A stretch of 64,000 nt of DNA from contig NW_020653855.1 of the NCBI RefSeq assembly GCF_003589595.1, forward strand, positions 4,766,308 through 4,830,307, given 5' to 3'. Of this stretch, positions 39,131-50,405 are shown piece by piece (within the stretch, counting starts at the first letter, position 1; the number at the start of each line of letters is the position of its first letter). The stretch is from Hyposmocoma kahamanoa (lineage: Eukaryota; Arthropoda; Insecta; Lepidoptera; Cosmopterigidae). Under the pieces are notes generated by a model. That model had not been told where the DNA came from, did not search any database, and was given only the letters and a program-made list of their open reading frames with translations. The translations under genes were made by a program, and so were the position numbers.

Positions 39131-39487
39131 TGTTTATTTTTATTTATTTATTTATATTCATTTTACAAAAGACCCATAAATACATACGTTATAGACTAAC
39201 ACACACAAAAATGTCATAAAACATTGGCCTTTTTTATTTATTTAAACGTATGGACCGCGACGTGTGACGCAACGTGGGTGTCCGGTGACCGACCTCGGAA
39301 ACTGCCGGTACAAAATTTCTCCTTCATGAAGGTCGACAGATGTTGAGTTGAAATTCACATTGTGGCGGGACTCCAACTGCTCGACCCTCAGGGTAACATT
39401 GGCTTTCACCCGTATGTACTCCGCAATATCCGCAGACCTTGTAGAGTAATGAAGTCGAGACACGTATAGCAACGTTCCTGGATGCAA
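39131..39487 (-). pseudogene. FP-domain retroelement, second copy (3' end)
   Basis: Minus strand: GTLLYVSRLHYSTRSADIAE, YIRVKANVTLRVEQLESRHN, VNFNS, then a frame change to HEGEILYRQFPRS. This matches the FP-domain block at 33.38-33.65 kb but is truncated further upstream and shifted after NFNS. The 3' UTR runs to an AAATAAATAAATAAA-type tail at 39131-39150 (TTTATTTATTTAT on the plus strand). The same order of FP domain, short UTR and AAAT tail is seen at 33.26-34.14 kb. Confidence 0.7.
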
Positions 39488-39624
39488 TAAATTATTGAGG
39501 TAACACCTTTGAATGACTGAGCTTACTCCTTGGTACCTGCCAGCTTTCTAGTCTCCATTGGCTTCAACGAGGTGGGTTAGAATTAAAAAGAAAAGCTTTA
39601 ACACTAGTGGTATGGCTTCATTTG

Positions 39625-39790
39625 AGATCTCTTTTTTTATGATACCAACGGACTGGATGAACAAGTCCAGTTGCCTAGAGCTTTGAATCGCAAAGATCTG
39701 AGGGGCACTGCCTCTGCGCCCATCACCCTGAGACATAAGTTGACTAATCCCTTGTGCCTGTAATTTCACCAGCACCCTTACCCTAGGAAC
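39625..39790 (-). repeat. S-family repeat, partial reverse copy
   Basis: TCTTTTTTTATGATACCAACGG start, TCTGAGGGGCACTGCCTCTG, ATAAGTTGACTAATCCC and TGCCTGTAATTTCACCAGC. It stops at CACCCTTACCC. Confidence 0.65.
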
Positions 39791-39861
39791 AAATACAAAT
39801 TCAAAATTATTTATTTCTCGTCACAAAGCTAAATACGATAAATAAATAAAGACGCATATTA

Positions 39862-40471
39862 ACCGCTCACGCGATACATGCAGCCGTAGACGCATACCAC
39901 ACCTAAAGGTGCCGATGATGATTTTATACCGATTTATCGGATATCGAAGTTATAACAGGTAAAAGAACTAATATTAATAGCTATTTCGGTAACTACTCTA
40001 GCAAACCATAAAGTTTTTAATGCCTGGGTCTGTCATTTAAAAAAAATAAACAACTTCAAAAATACGTCACGACAATCGTATGTGTTATTGTTTGGGCTGG
40101 TGATTTCGGTGTTTATTTATTGAAAACATACCGTAAGTAGCGTTTTTTAAATTTACCCTGGATATAAATGTGTATAAACTATACTTTAAGAAGTAATTTC
40201 ATGGTAAACGTTAGAACCACTCAAACGGAATATTGTCATATTTATCCAAGTACACCAAAAATGTCATTAGTGCTTTTTAAGTGCAGGATTTGCAGTGTAT
40301 TACTGCATTTTATTTGAGATGTTTTTGTTGGTAGTACGGAGGGTATTTGTTTAGCAATGCAGAATAGTAATTTTTATTTATAAAAACTTGTATTTAAACT
40401 GAATGCTTTTCTAATTTGCGAAACCAAATAACCGCCATTTTGCGGTAGGAGGAGCGCATCGCGTGAGCGGA
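39862..40471 (+). mobile_element. MITE family TA610, copy 2 (610 bp)
   Basis: Ends ACCGCTCACGCGATACATG and GCGCATCGCGTGAGCGGA, with TA on both sides (39860-39861 and 40472-40473). It is colinear with copy 1 and very similar throughout, for example CATGGTAAACGTTAG(A/C)ACCAC. Confidence 0.85.
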
Positions 40472-40649
40472 TAACAATAAGGTCATAGTTAGTTACATTT
40501 GTGGGAGACTGGAGCCTAAACTAGGTCTAGCCTGTATGATAGGTCTCCAGGTACCCTTCCCGCGTGTAGTATAACACATCAAGTGGATAATGGAGAGACA
40601 TTAAACAGTATATTATGTTAACCTTAAAGCCAAGTCCAAACCCCTGGTA

Positions 40650-40958
40650 CCACGATTTCGTTTAACCATGGCAAACGACCCTTTTTATGGGGAACTGTAT
40701 ATGTTTTTAAGATATGATTCCGGAGCATATAATTAGATAGGATTATCATTTCCTAAATTTAAAAATTATTTTGAAATTTTAATTCAAATGTCATATTAAA
40801 AAATTGAAAACTATGTGACAGACTAAGCATGGAAAGACGACATGGCTTCAGGTTCCATACAAATGAGATTCAAAGTGAATTCCATAGCATTTAGGTTTTC
40901 AAAACTAACGTTTTCAAGTGTATAATTTACTCTACCTAACCTATGGAACAAATAAAGA
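40650..40958 (+). pseudogene. LINE 3' end (TCAAAG-tail family), forward copy
   Basis: Coding remnant ACCACGATTTCGTTTAACC and CCTTTTTATGGGGAACTGTA correspond to the RFRLCKVDDSFMGN and YNKIPE regions at 17.45-17.5 kb. Then come the shared UTR (AAAACTATGTGACAGAC, TTCAAAGTGAATTCCATAGC) and the end AACCTATGGAACAAATAAAG. It lacks any TCAAAG array. Confidence 0.65.
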
Positions 40959-40977
40959 ACGCAATGATAGTGACATC

Positions 40978-41055
40978 ACTGCTTGGTGGCAGAAATAGGT
41001 AAGGCGACAGCACTTCCCTGAACGAAATTTTTCACAAGGAGCTCTACTGCTGCGA
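40978..41055 (-). repeat. S-family repeat, short reverse fragment
   Basis: TGACATCACTGCTTGGTGGC, AGAAATAGGTAAGGCGACAG and CACAAGGAGCTCTACTGCTG. Only the 5' end of the family is present. Confidence 0.65.
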
Positions 41056-41126
41056 AAAGTATTCTTCCTTTAAAGCTATATTGCTAGTAAACCTTTAAAA
41101 ATTTACAGCCAATTACAAATTAAATA

Positions 41127-41575
41127 ATCTCTGCACAGAGTACTAAAAAAACAGACCTCAAAAGTACCTGGAATTACATCTATTTGCCAAGTTTTATTGA
41201 AATATCCCCTAGTTCGCCACTATACAGGACTTGACACAGGAGATAATAAAAATCGGTTCTCACTACTCAAAGCATATTGAGAGAGAAAAACGCCTTGAAT
41301 TGGAGAATAGCAAAACCAACCATTAAAATAATTGCTCCTTAAGTGAAATTTAGGCGCTATTTATAAAAATGAATGTTCATGCGTGGTCAGCCACCCTTAG
41401 AGGTGGATGATTTTCTTCAAAATGAAATAGGACTACTATGGAGGTACCCTCTTTCCAACAAAAAAAGAATCATGAAAATCGGTTCACAAATACCGGAGTT
41501 ATCGCGTAATATACATACAAAAAAAACATGCAGTCGAATTGAGAATGTCCTCCTTTTTTTGAAGTCGGTTAAGAA
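41127..41575 (-). repeat. PCR-family repeat, full reverse copy
   Basis: AATCTCTGCACAGAGTACTA start, CAAGTTTTATTGAAATATCC, CAGGACTTGACACAGGAG, GCGCTATTTATAAAAATGAA, AGAGGTGGATGATTTTCTTC and a TTTTTTTGAAGTCGGTTAAG end. The open frame across it (41373-41579) recurs wherever the repeat recurs and is not a gene. Confidence 0.8.
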
Positions 41576-41934
41576 ATAGATACATTCTACCACGTAGGTA
41601 CGTCGACTTGTCGATTAAAAAGTAACTTATAACAAAATGCGACGTATTGTTTTAAAGGAAATTTGTTAAGGAATTTGAATTACGTAATTTGTGTGCAATA
41701 CCAAGCTGACATTCAAAGGTAATGTGTTAATGTTTCCTCATTTAGTCTAATTATGCTCAGACATCATCCCTCTCAAATTAATTGTGTCTTTTATGCTTTG
41801 GTGTTTGTGTTTTTATTACATACTGTCGCTACGGTTAGGGCACGTTCCCGTTATGTCGTGACGAGAGATAGTTGTGTAGTTTAAAAAGTACTGGGTTAGT
41901 ACAAAACAATTAAAAGTCTATACTACCTCAGTTT

Positions 41935-42310
41935 GAATTAAATTTTTTGCCGTCCTAATACGGTTCATTATGCTTGGGTCGGGGGGCAGCAACACTGGCT
42001 TTAATTCGAAATTTTTTTTTACGAACGAAATTATTGCCGTTTGAAAAATGTATATCGTATAGTACACGTGTTCTGTTTACTTGAGTTGATATAAAAAAAA
42101 AATAATTGGTATATGTAAAGTACCTATTGAATATACCGGTTTTATGACAAAATTTGGAGGTAAGTTTATATTAGTTTTCTATCGTGAAAATTTTTAGAAA
42201 TCGTGTTTTCACACCTTATGGTCATCAGTGTATTTCCAAAATGATTGATTCAACACTTTCACTGCCATGCTGAATCAAACAAAGCCATGTCGTACTTTGA
42301 GGTTACAACA
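41935..42310 (+). repeat. X-family repeat, uninterrupted copy
   Basis: TTTGAATTAAATTTTTTGCCG, CCTAATACGGTTCATTATGC, GTTTGAAAAATGTATATCG, TTGGTATATGTAAAGTACC, then TGGTCATCAGTGTATTTCC and GATTGATTCAACACTTTCAC. This copy is the empty-site reference for the insertion points in the 6.9-8.7 kb and 51-52 kb copies. Confidence 0.65.
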
Positions 42311-42593
42311 GTAGACTGTCAATGCAACGGGAAGAGCTAGAACGACAGTCGTCTGACGATAAATAAAATGTCACGATAAAAATATGACGACAGACAATTG
42401 CAGCTACTATTGTCGTCACGTTTTATTTCTCGTTGTCTGCTCGTGTTACTCTCGCCTCTCGTCCCATCTCGTCCCATCTTCATCCATTTCAATTTCTCAC
42501 GGGAACGAACACACATTACTAACTTCCAAAAGAACATAGAGGCGACTGCTGTGCATCAAACGATTCTGTCGTGCAAAAGACGTCTTAGTAGCA

Positions 42594-42862
42594 AGTAGAG
42601 CCTGTGAAAGAGTTCGTCCAGGGTAGTACTGCCACTTTACCTATTTCTGCCGCCAAGCAGTAATGTCAGTATTACTGTGTTCCGGTTCTGAAGGATAAGG
42701 GTGCTTGTGAAGTTAAGGTACATGGGACTTATCAACTTATGTCTCAGGGTGACGGGCACCGAGATTAAATACTCAAAGTGGCACTGCAACTGTTATGAAC
42801 TAACGTGTCACTTACCACCAGGCGCACGATTTGTTCGTCCTGTCACTTGACATAAAAAAAGA
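42594..42862 (+). repeat. S-family repeat, near-full copy
   Basis: AGTAGAGCCTGTGAAAGAGTT start, CCTATTTCTGCCGCCAAGC, GTTAAGGTACATGGGAC, CACTGCAACTGTTATGAAC and TCACTTGACATAAAAAAAG. Confidence 0.7.
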
Positions 42863-43017
42863 CAAGGCGGCCTTTAAAAAAAATGCACGGTACAGTCACG
42901 ATAGACGGTCCAGATATGGAAGTAGAATAGAAGAGATTGTCGTCTAACGACAAATAAAACGCTTCGACGTAATGGGAACGTGCACTTACGGTAATTGTTG
43001 GTATATTCTTTGGTATA

Positions 43018-43627
43018 ACCGCTCACGCGATGCGCTCCTCCTACCTCAAAATGGCGGCTATTTGGTTTCGCAAAATAGAAAAGGATTCAGTTTAAATACA
43101 AGTTTTTATAAATAAAAATTATTATTCTGCATTGCTAAATAAATACTCTCCGTACTACCAACAAAAACATCTCAAATAAAATGCAGTAATACACCGCCAA
43201 TCCTGCACTTAAAAAGCACTAATTAAATTTTTGGTGTACTTGGATAAATATGATAATATTCCGTTTGAGTGGTTCTAACGTTTACCATGAAATTACTCCT
43301 TAAAGTATAGTTTATAAACATTTATATTCAGGGTAAACTTAAAAAACGTTACTTACGGTATGTTTTCAATAAATAAACACCGAAATCACCAGCCCAAACA
43401 ATAACACTCACGATTGTCGTGACGTATTTTTGAAGTTGTTTATTTTTTTTAAATGACAGACCCAGGCATTAAAAACTTTATGGTTTGCTAGAGTAGTTAC
43501 CAAAATAGCAATTAATATTAGTTCTTTTACCTGTTATAACTTCGATATCCGATAAATCGGTATAAAATCATCACCGACACCTCTAGGTGTGTTATGCGTC
43601 TACGGCTGCATGTATCGCGTGAGCGGA
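43018..43627 (-). mobile_element. MITE family TA610, copy 3 (610 bp, reverse)
   Basis: Reverse orientation to copies 1 and 2, same length as copy 2, ends ACCGCTCACGCGATGCG and CATGTATCGCGTGAGCGGA. TA flanks at 43016-43017 and 43628-43629. Confidence 0.85.
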
Positions 43628-43931
43628 TATTATGACACAAAGGTACGGATTTCATAGTCGTTAGTAGCTCGGACACGTTGAGCCGTATTGTTATAAGTAG
43701 CACAACGGACAACGTGACCATACGTCCCGCTTTAACAAAACAGGACACACGTGACAATAAATTGAAAAAAGTGATGCGAAAGGGAAAAATATATAAAGCC
43801 AGTCCACCAAACTACACAACATTCATTGTTTTTTTTTAAATTTTCGATCATTAAACATCTTTAGTTGTTTTTAATTTTTTTTTTAATCACGAATCATTTC
43901 GTAATTAACATAAACATGTGTTTTATTTGTA

Positions 43932-44155
43932 AAACAATAAATAAATAACGCACACACTCAACATAGCCCCGCACTAGGGAAACCCTGTGTCGCGGGTGCC
44001 ATGGATACACACATAGACCACACCACAAATTACACCCAAACTCACGAGAGAAATTATTGTAGGCCATACAAATATTTCTCCCGGCCCGGGAATCGAACCT
44101 GGGACCTCTTCGTGGCAGTCCGGCATGGTAACCGTTCGGCCACGGAGGCAGTTAA
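43932..44155 (-). repeat. SINE1, full reverse copy
   Basis: AATAAATAAATAACGCACAC tail start, CTCACGAGAGAAATTATTG, CCGGCCCGGGAATCGAACC (perfect B box complement), GTTCGGCCACGGAGGCAG and GTTAA at the 5' end. Confidence 0.88.
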
Positions 44156-44295
44156 TATAATAATAAATTTACTGGCGTCCCTTTCTGAGGGAATAAAATA
44201 ATGGTCACGTGAACCATGGAAGAGGACTAGTCCTCGCGATATACGATAGCTGAGTTGAGTATTTAGTGCCTATTGGTACACTAGATGTCGTAACG

Positions 44296-44939
44296 ATTCA
44301 TTGACCGTGGTCCTACTGCGTAGTCCTACTAGTAGTACTCAGGAATATGTTTTTTGCCCGTGGTTCCACCAGAAGGACTACGGGCAATATTGTATGGGCA
44401 TTGCACCTACTGGTCGGGTAATACACTCACCGTCAATATTAATAATGTTATTGGTTCTGAGCTAACTACAATTATTCTCTAGGATGAGCCCTGTGACAGT
44501 TCATAAAAAATCGCATATTATATAATCTTGTAATAACGTGCACTGTTTAATGTATTTTATATATTAAGTATCGCTTTTAAGTGGAAATATTATATGGTGC
44601 GTGAAGTTACTGAAGAGCGTCGCAACTTGTTTTTAAACCTAATTACTAACTAAGTTCATGTCTACTTTGGAATGTCGACTGATCAGGCCAGCAAACTCGG
44701 TCGGGTGAAATAAGACTATAAATTCTAAGTATTCCCGTTACCAGGGCCCCATACCAACCCCATGCCTAGTTAGATCAGAACCAGTAACATTATTAATATT
44801 GACGGTGACTATACTACGCGACCAATAGGTCCACGGCCCATACAATATTGCCCGTAGTTCTACTGGTAGACCTACGGGCAAAAAAAATTGACCTTGGCAC
44901 AACTAGTAGGACTACACAGTAAGGCCACGGACAATGAAT
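44296..44939. mobile_element. Foldback element with arms of about 170 bp
   Basis: 44296-44466 and 44767-44939 are long inverted repeats. Left words ATTCATTGACCGTGGTCCTA, GGACTACGGGCAATATTGTA and CCGTCAATATTAATAATGTT reappear inverted on the right. The spacer is about 300 bp and unrelated. A similar word flanks the element on both sides (CTAGATGTCGTAACG at 44281-44295 and CTAGTCATAACG at 44949-44960), but the right one is displaced by 9 bp, so the target duplication is uncertain. No coding sequence. Confidence 0.75.
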
Positions 44940-45575
44940 CTCTAATTTCTAGTCATAACGAACAAATCAACTAGATAGTAAATATCAATAGTAATATTAA
45001 AACTAGAATAAAACTGACTTCTTAGATTTCATATTAAAGAGAAATGAATAGTTATCGACGGCCATTTACTGCACTACTTCCAGGCTATTGAATTTACCAA
45101 TGTCAGTTGAAAAAAAGACACAAGAACTATATAGACAAATGAATCTTTTTTTTATTTCTTAGGCAAATTATTTATGTTATTCCATTAGTACCGAAATATT
45201 TTTATCATAATGTAAAGAAAAATTATTCTTTTTTATTATATGTGTGGTGTGAAGTTCAGGAATCTCGCTTTTCTTCTCAATATATTCACATCGGAAAATT
45301 GCGGATTAGGGCTCTTTGTAATATCACCTGCGCCCATCGTTTGAGTTAAAAAGATTTTCATAAAAATAGCATTTATTATTCAAATTCAACATTTCTTCAC
45401 AAAGTTTGTGAAGTTATCTTCAATTTTGTAACATACCTACTAGATTGAAGTTGGCTCATTGTTTTTACGCTAATGGAGGAAGTGAATAAAGGAAGTCGAG
45501 ATTATTGAAAATGAAGAATTGTGATTTTTGCCTAGCCCCCAAAGATACTTCTTCTTCTTAGCGTGTCGACTCTGA
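44940..45575. other. Unassigned AT-rich stretch
   Basis: No recognised element or gene. Confidence 0.3.
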
Positions 45576-45577
45576 CG

Positions 45578-45985
45578 TTTATATTTGTGAGGACCAATAC
45601 TCAGCGACTGACACAGCATTATCAGTGGCGTTGTACAGGTCCTCGCGTGTGCAGGTGTAGGGGGCACGCAAGACAAGACAAAAGATGTGCCTTAGTCTGG
45701 GGAGAGACACCACAAATACATGCGCTCTCAGTGCTATTACCCCACCTCTGCATGCTATCCTTGCTTCGGCCGACTTGGGTCTATAGACTATTTAAAGACT
45801 TCCAAGTGTGCCAAAGTAGATTATGCCCTGGAAGAAGGTGCTCCGACAGCGGGATGAGTGATGCCTTGGGGTATCTCTCCTTCCAGAGATTTATACGGAC
45901 TTGATTAGTTTCCCCGTCCAGAGAGGATACTTCTTTAATGAAGCTATGCCGACTCTTTAGCCTCTGGTTTACCGGCACGTGCTAG
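45578..45985 (-). pseudogene. LINE C-terminal region, heavily degraded
   Basis: Minus strand: PVNQRLKSRHSFIKEVSSL, NLWKERYPKASLIP and LPGHNLLWHTWKSLNSLR, then frame changes, then CTREDLYNATDNAVSVAEYW and a stop near 45580. The pattern R-x-RHSF, PG-x-x-L-x-W-x-x-WKSLN-x-LR, and a final A-x-x-VA-x-YW after a cysteine motif is known from the C-termini of insect endonuclease/RT LINEs. Several frameshifts and the loss of the RT make it a relic. Clade not assigned. Confidence 0.6.
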
Positions 45986-46091
45986 TGTAACGGGTGCCGC
46001 GAAGATACTGACGTGGCCACATTAGAATTGAAGTCGTTACACTGATTAAATACCCACTACTTTCACGTAAGGGGCTGCTCTGTGTAAATAA

Positions 46092-46275
46092 ACATCGATA
46101 CAAACCCGCGATTGCATCGATACAAACGCGCGATTGCAACGATGCAATCGCTTATAAATTCCAAGTGTAGCGATGCAATCGCGCGCTTGCATCGCTGATT
46201 AAAATCACGCGCGTGTGTAAAGGTAGACGATTAGCCACTGCATCGCGTTTGCATCGCATTTGCATCGCTGCTAAA
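46092..46275. repeat. Cluster of GATGCAATCGC-type words
   Basis: At least eight partly overlapping words of the form GCGATTGCATCG, GATGCAATCGC or TTTGCATCGC in both orientations, with CGCGCG flanks. A similar pair occurs at 26.31-26.36 kb. It may be an old palindromic element or local amplification. No coding content. Confidence 0.55.
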
Positions 46276-46289
46276 AGTCGTCATGTCTA

Positions 46290-47640
46290 ACCGCTCTTAG
46301 GTTAATAGAACAAGGCTGCCTTTTCCCTTCGGCAAACGTCGGCTATTTTCGCCGAGCCAAATGCGCCTTCATCACATGAAACCAAATACTGTCGTGACCG
46401 AAAATTGTGGAATTGAGAGGTCACGATTTGAAAAAAAAAAGAATGAAACCAATGTAAAAATGAAATTCTCGTAAAATGGATAACTAAGTATTATGTATAA
46501 ATATAAATAATCACATTATTCGCAGTAAAATCAAGGGTTGTTGCGAATATCAGCATCCGCTTCCGTATCCGCGTATATTCAGGATAAATTAAAATATCCG
46601 CATCCGCATTTATTAGATTCATTGCGGATGTTGGAGTGACATGTCACGGAAAAATTAACAAATCTTTCAGAAACAGACTGTATGCCGTAATAACAGCTGT
46701 TGTTTTTAATACATAACTTTGATAAAATTCTACAACGATTAAATTAGGCAGAATGATATTGTCATGAAGATTTATTATTTTGTTATAAATATCATAAAAT
46801 CATTGAAATTATATTTTACTACAATACCAAAGAAATGGATAGCTTTTTCATGTAGAAAAAATCAGTAAGAATGTACATTTTTCGCGTTTTTTTTTTGACA
46901 TGCATAATATCAGGATTCGCTGATATTAAGGTTAAAAACCTAGCAACCGTGTAAAAAACTGATAAGATCCATTCACTTTTTGTTTTTTAATTTCCAAATT
47001 GTGTTTTCTCGATTTCGTAATTTTGAGTTACGACAATATTTGATTTCATGTGCTATGCGTTCTTGATTTTTTAGCAGTTGTAGTGCCTGAGCCGATCTCT
47101 AGGCAAGATGTAGCGCCCGCGCCGTTAAAGTTAACGGTATTTTGTTTCTACAACATAAAAATCTTATATTATTCTTATTACCTTAGCATAGCCCTATTCT
47201 AAAGGGTGACCCCTATCCAATCTCGTAAATTTCATAAATGGCATACGTTTTGAATTTACAAGTTTCGAGTCACATAAAACACAACATTCTGAAGTTACAT
47301 AAAAGACTCGCTCTCAACTCAGTACGAGAGTAAGTAGTACCGCAACAATTTACGGCAAACTATAGCTTTTATCTGAAAGTGGTTTCAGATCAAATTGATT
47401 GATAAATGAACTCGTGCGTGGTTGTGGCAAAAACAAAATGTGACAACCCTGAATTGTATTTTTGGAGGGATGTTACACAGAACAATCCAGTTTCTTCATT
47501 TCCGAGTATAGAGAATTTTAACAAAAAACATTCGGTAAGTATGTAAACACTTTATTGTATTACAAATTACAAATTTCAATAAATAATTTAAAATATAAGT
47601 GTACAAAGACGAGCTTACAGTGAGTTGGAAGTAAAAGTAA
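46290..47640. other. Unassigned stretch
   Basis: Mostly AT-rich. 46550-46640 repeats the word ATCCGCAT (CATCCGCTTCCGTATCCGCG, ATCCGCATCCGCATTTATT), and GATATTAAG/GAATATCAGC words bracket 46547-46935, possibly an old element. No coding homology. Confidence 0.3.
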
Positions 47641-47644
47641 GTAA

Positions 47645-47838
47645 GTAAGTGACACGCCTGTCCATAACGGTTAGAGTGCCGCTCTGAGCTTCAAATCGCA
47701 AACATCTGAAGGCTGTCAAGTCCCTAGTGCCTGTACCATCAGTACATTTAACCTTTAAAACTGGAACGCACCGTAATGCTCACATTAAAGTGGCATTACT
47801 TCCCTAGATGAACTCTTTCACAAAGAGCTCTACTTAAC
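47645..47838 (-). repeat. S-family repeat, diverged reverse copy
   Basis: GACACGCCTGTCCATAACGG, CTTCAAATCGCAAACATCTG, CCTAGTGCCTGTACCATC, AACTGGAACGCACCGTAATG and AACTCTTTCACAAAGAGCTC. It has internal deletions. Confidence 0.6.
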
Positions 47839-47989
47839 TATAGTTTCATTATCATTGTCAATTCCACAACTGGGATAGGTATTTGAGTTGAGAGCCTTCT
47901 TCAATGTACAGGTTTCCCAATGTTTTTCCTTCGTCGAACAATGTTTATACCTCTTAGAACGCGCGCAATTTTATACGCCCTGACGTAGT

Positions 47990-48240
47990 GATTTTTTTTA
48001 TGGTATCAATTGACGGGGCGAGCAAGTCGAGCACCTTATGGCTACACGCCTGTCCATAACAGTTGCAGTACCACACAGAGCTTTAAATCGCATAGATCTG
48101 AGGAGCTCTCGCCAGCACCTTACTTACCCTTCAAAACCGGAACGCAGCAATGCTGACATTTCTGTTTGACGGCAGAAATACGTAAGGTGGCAGTACTTCC
48201 CTGGACAAATTTTACACAAGGAGCTCCATGCTGCTGAATC
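47990..48240 (-). repeat. S-family repeat, reverse copy
   Basis: TTTTTTTATGGTATCAATTGACGG start, GCTACACGCCTGTCCATAAC, TTACCCTTCAAAACCGGAACG and CACAAGGAGCTCCATGCTGC. Confidence 0.7.
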
Positions 48241-49674
48241 GATTAAAACGCACGCAAAAATCGCGTTGCAAGCACAACGCTTATACACTCCGCTTAGAAT
48301 TTCATATACTTAGTGCATTTAAAAAACTAACTGAAATTAAAAAACAAAACGAAAATTAAAACTGTCTCTTATCAAAATGCTCGATGCATATGCGCGACTA
48401 CAGCGCGTCTGCGTGTATACGCGCAGATGACGCGCGTTTACGACGCATAAATCACGAGAAAAAAACAAAGAAAGTGCCCTAAGGCTCAACTCACACTGGC
48501 GCAGAGTCGAAACGACACGTCGCATCCTGTTTTTCACGCGCGACGACGCTCGCATTAGTGCGCCCGGATCACAGTGTGGTCGGCGTCTGAAGCCTTACTC
48601 CACTCCACTCCATACTTGCATAACACAAATTTGTACCTCAATAATGGGAAAATAGAGATGAATATGCTATAGGCAAAAAACATGACGCGTCGCGATGTGT
48701 CGTTTGAAACACTACAAAATCTTGATATCGATTGGTCGTAGTTTCAAATTTAAAAAGAAATAACAAATTCTGGATAGTTAATATAATTTAAGTTTTACCC
48801 TGTATCCTTTACCCCCTTCGCCCCTTTACCCTTTACGGCATATCGTTGAAAGCTCAATACTATCAATGCGTATTATTACAAGTTACGACGTTTTGATATT
48901 ATATTGAAATTTCCTCCCTCTACGGAAATTTCAATCAATGTGCTACCATCTAGCGGTTCATTGCTGAACGACGACAAATTGGAGTTATTAATTTAGTTCC
49001 CCAAACAAGTAGCGACCATATTGCAGGGGTTTTACCCTGTCGGGTCGCTTTACTTTCATTTCTTGTAACAAAACAATTATTTCGATAAACAGAAAATTGA
49101 AAATGTATAAAATAAGACTTCGACTCCGATGATATGAAATACCACCACGGGTAATATTTTTGGTGCGGCTATTGTTTTTCCACACCAAAACAGCACAATA
49201 AGACATTTGTCTAGGATTTTAGAGAATTTGCACGAAAGAATGACACAACCATACCACACGAAGCGAAAATGACGGGCTGAGTTCCGATAAGTCTTTCGAG
49301 ACCTTATAATTGGCACGCGTCCGACGCTAACTAACCATTTCTACTGTATTTATTGTTCTGTGACGCAAACGCTTGTTGTCGGCGCGTGTACAATACGCCG
49401 AGTGCATAGGCTCTTATAAATTTAAATCAAAGGTACAGTCAAAGAATCAACAGCTCATCCAACTAGCATACCACACCTCTGCTCATCATAAATTTGTGGA
49501 GCATAAACGCCTACGTGAGCTTCAGGCGAACTATGTTTAATTACATTGTTTTGTACTAAGTAATCAAACTCCTAAGTTTACCAGTTACCCGTTAAAGCAC
49601 AATAAACACACTATAATAGCAAAGTGATAGATATCTATACTAATTGCCTGGTCTCAAACAAGATAACTCCGTGC
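48241..49674. other. Unassigned stretch
   Basis: No coding or repeat homology recognised. A locally CG-rich part (48370-48580) has several GCGCG/CGCGC words. Short open frames here (48337-48555, 48988-49316) show no homology. Confidence 0.3.
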
Positions 49675-49850
49675 ACTATTAGTACCAGAGCAACGGAATT
49701 AGTTCTGGGACACTTCCCATACCACCCAGAGCAAAAGCAATTTCGACAAATTCATTTCCCAAACTGGTCCTACTGGGAATCCTACCCGGGACCTCCTTAT
49801 CCAATGCCAACTTTGCCAACCATGCGCGTAACCATTGCTCCGTAATATAT
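49675..49850 (-). repeat. U-family SINE-like repeat, copy 4
   Basis: TATTAGTACCAGAGCAACGG, CTGGGACACTTCCCATACC, CATTTCCCAAACTGGTCC, TACTGGGAATCCTACCCGGG. It parallels the 8.74-kb copy. Confidence 0.65.
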
Positions 49851-49865
49851 GCATAATTATGTTTG

Positions 49866-50095
49866 TTTTACGATTTGAAAAAAAGCAAGAGGTTCTCAAT
49901 TGAACTCTGTTTTTTCATGTATGTTACGCGATAACTTTGACATTTGTGAACCGATTTTAATGATTCTTTTTTTGTTGGAAAGAAGATACTTCAGAAGTGG
50001 TTCTATTTCATTTGAAGAAAATAATCCACCTCTAAAGGTGGCAAACTAGGGAATGAACGACTTTTGAGGTCGGTTTTTTAGTACTTTTTTTTAAC
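49866..50095 (+). repeat. PCR-family repeat, internally deleted copy
   Basis: AAAAAGCAAGAGGTTCTCAATTG, GTATGTTACGCGATAACTTTG, TTGTTGGAAAGAAGATAC, CCACCTCTAAAGGTGGC, then a jump to GACTTTTGAGGTCGGTTTTT. The central 200 bp are missing. Confidence 0.65.
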
Positions 50096-50104
50096 TTAGT
50101 TCTG

Positions 50105-50200
50105 TACTGCCTCCGTGGCCAAACGGTTTCATGCTGGACTGCCACGCAGAGGTCCCGGCTTACATACTCGGGCCGGGAACCGGGAAACAGAGTAATCCCC
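50105..50200 (+). repeat. SINE1, 5' fragment next to a TC/TG microsatellite
   Basis: ACTGCCTCCGTGGCCAAACGG (A box) and CTGCCACGCAGAGGTCCC, then a degraded B box (GGCTTACATACTCGGGCC). A (TC)n(TG)n run follows at about 50209-50260. Confidence 0.65.
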
Positions 50201-50208
50201 AGTGCGTA

Positions 50209-50241
<33 letters not shown>

Positions 50242-50262
50242 ATGTGTGTGTGTTTGTGTACA
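50209..50262 (+). repeat. (TC)n(TG)n compound microsatellite
   Basis: About ten TC units pass directly into about eight TG units with a few interruptions (TATG, TTTG). Confidence 0.9.
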
Positions 50263-50276
50263 AAACTATTTATAAT

Positions 50277-50405
50277 GAAATTTTTCTGTTCAATAGCGAG
50301 TACCACAGACAATAGAAGTTTGATTCAGAACTATAAAGAGCGCCTCTGCGATATGGTTTATGAAATTACAAAGTGACAGATTCAAAGTACAGGAGTAGAA
50401 AAAAG
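50277..50405 (+). repeat. Dispersed repeat W, copy 1
   Basis: Shared with 56105-56240: GCGAGTACCACAGACAA, ATTCAGAACTATAAAGAGCGC, ATGGTTTATGAAATTA and ACAGATTCAAAGTACAGGAG. The other copy differs by small changes. Nature unknown. Confidence 0.5.

Larger units (their letters stand above)
41831..42992. mobile_element. Possible composite element with 28-bp inverted ends
   Basis: 41831-41858 (ACGGTTAGGGCACGTTCCCG...) and 42965-42992 are inverted complements with about 23 of 28 matches (both contain GCACGTTCCC). Between them lie an X-family copy, an S-family copy and two related GTCGTCT(G/A)ACGA-AATAAAA blocks (about 42346 and 42938). This could be one old transposon with nested insertions or a coincidence of two fragments. 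No target duplication was resolved. Confidence 0.4.
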
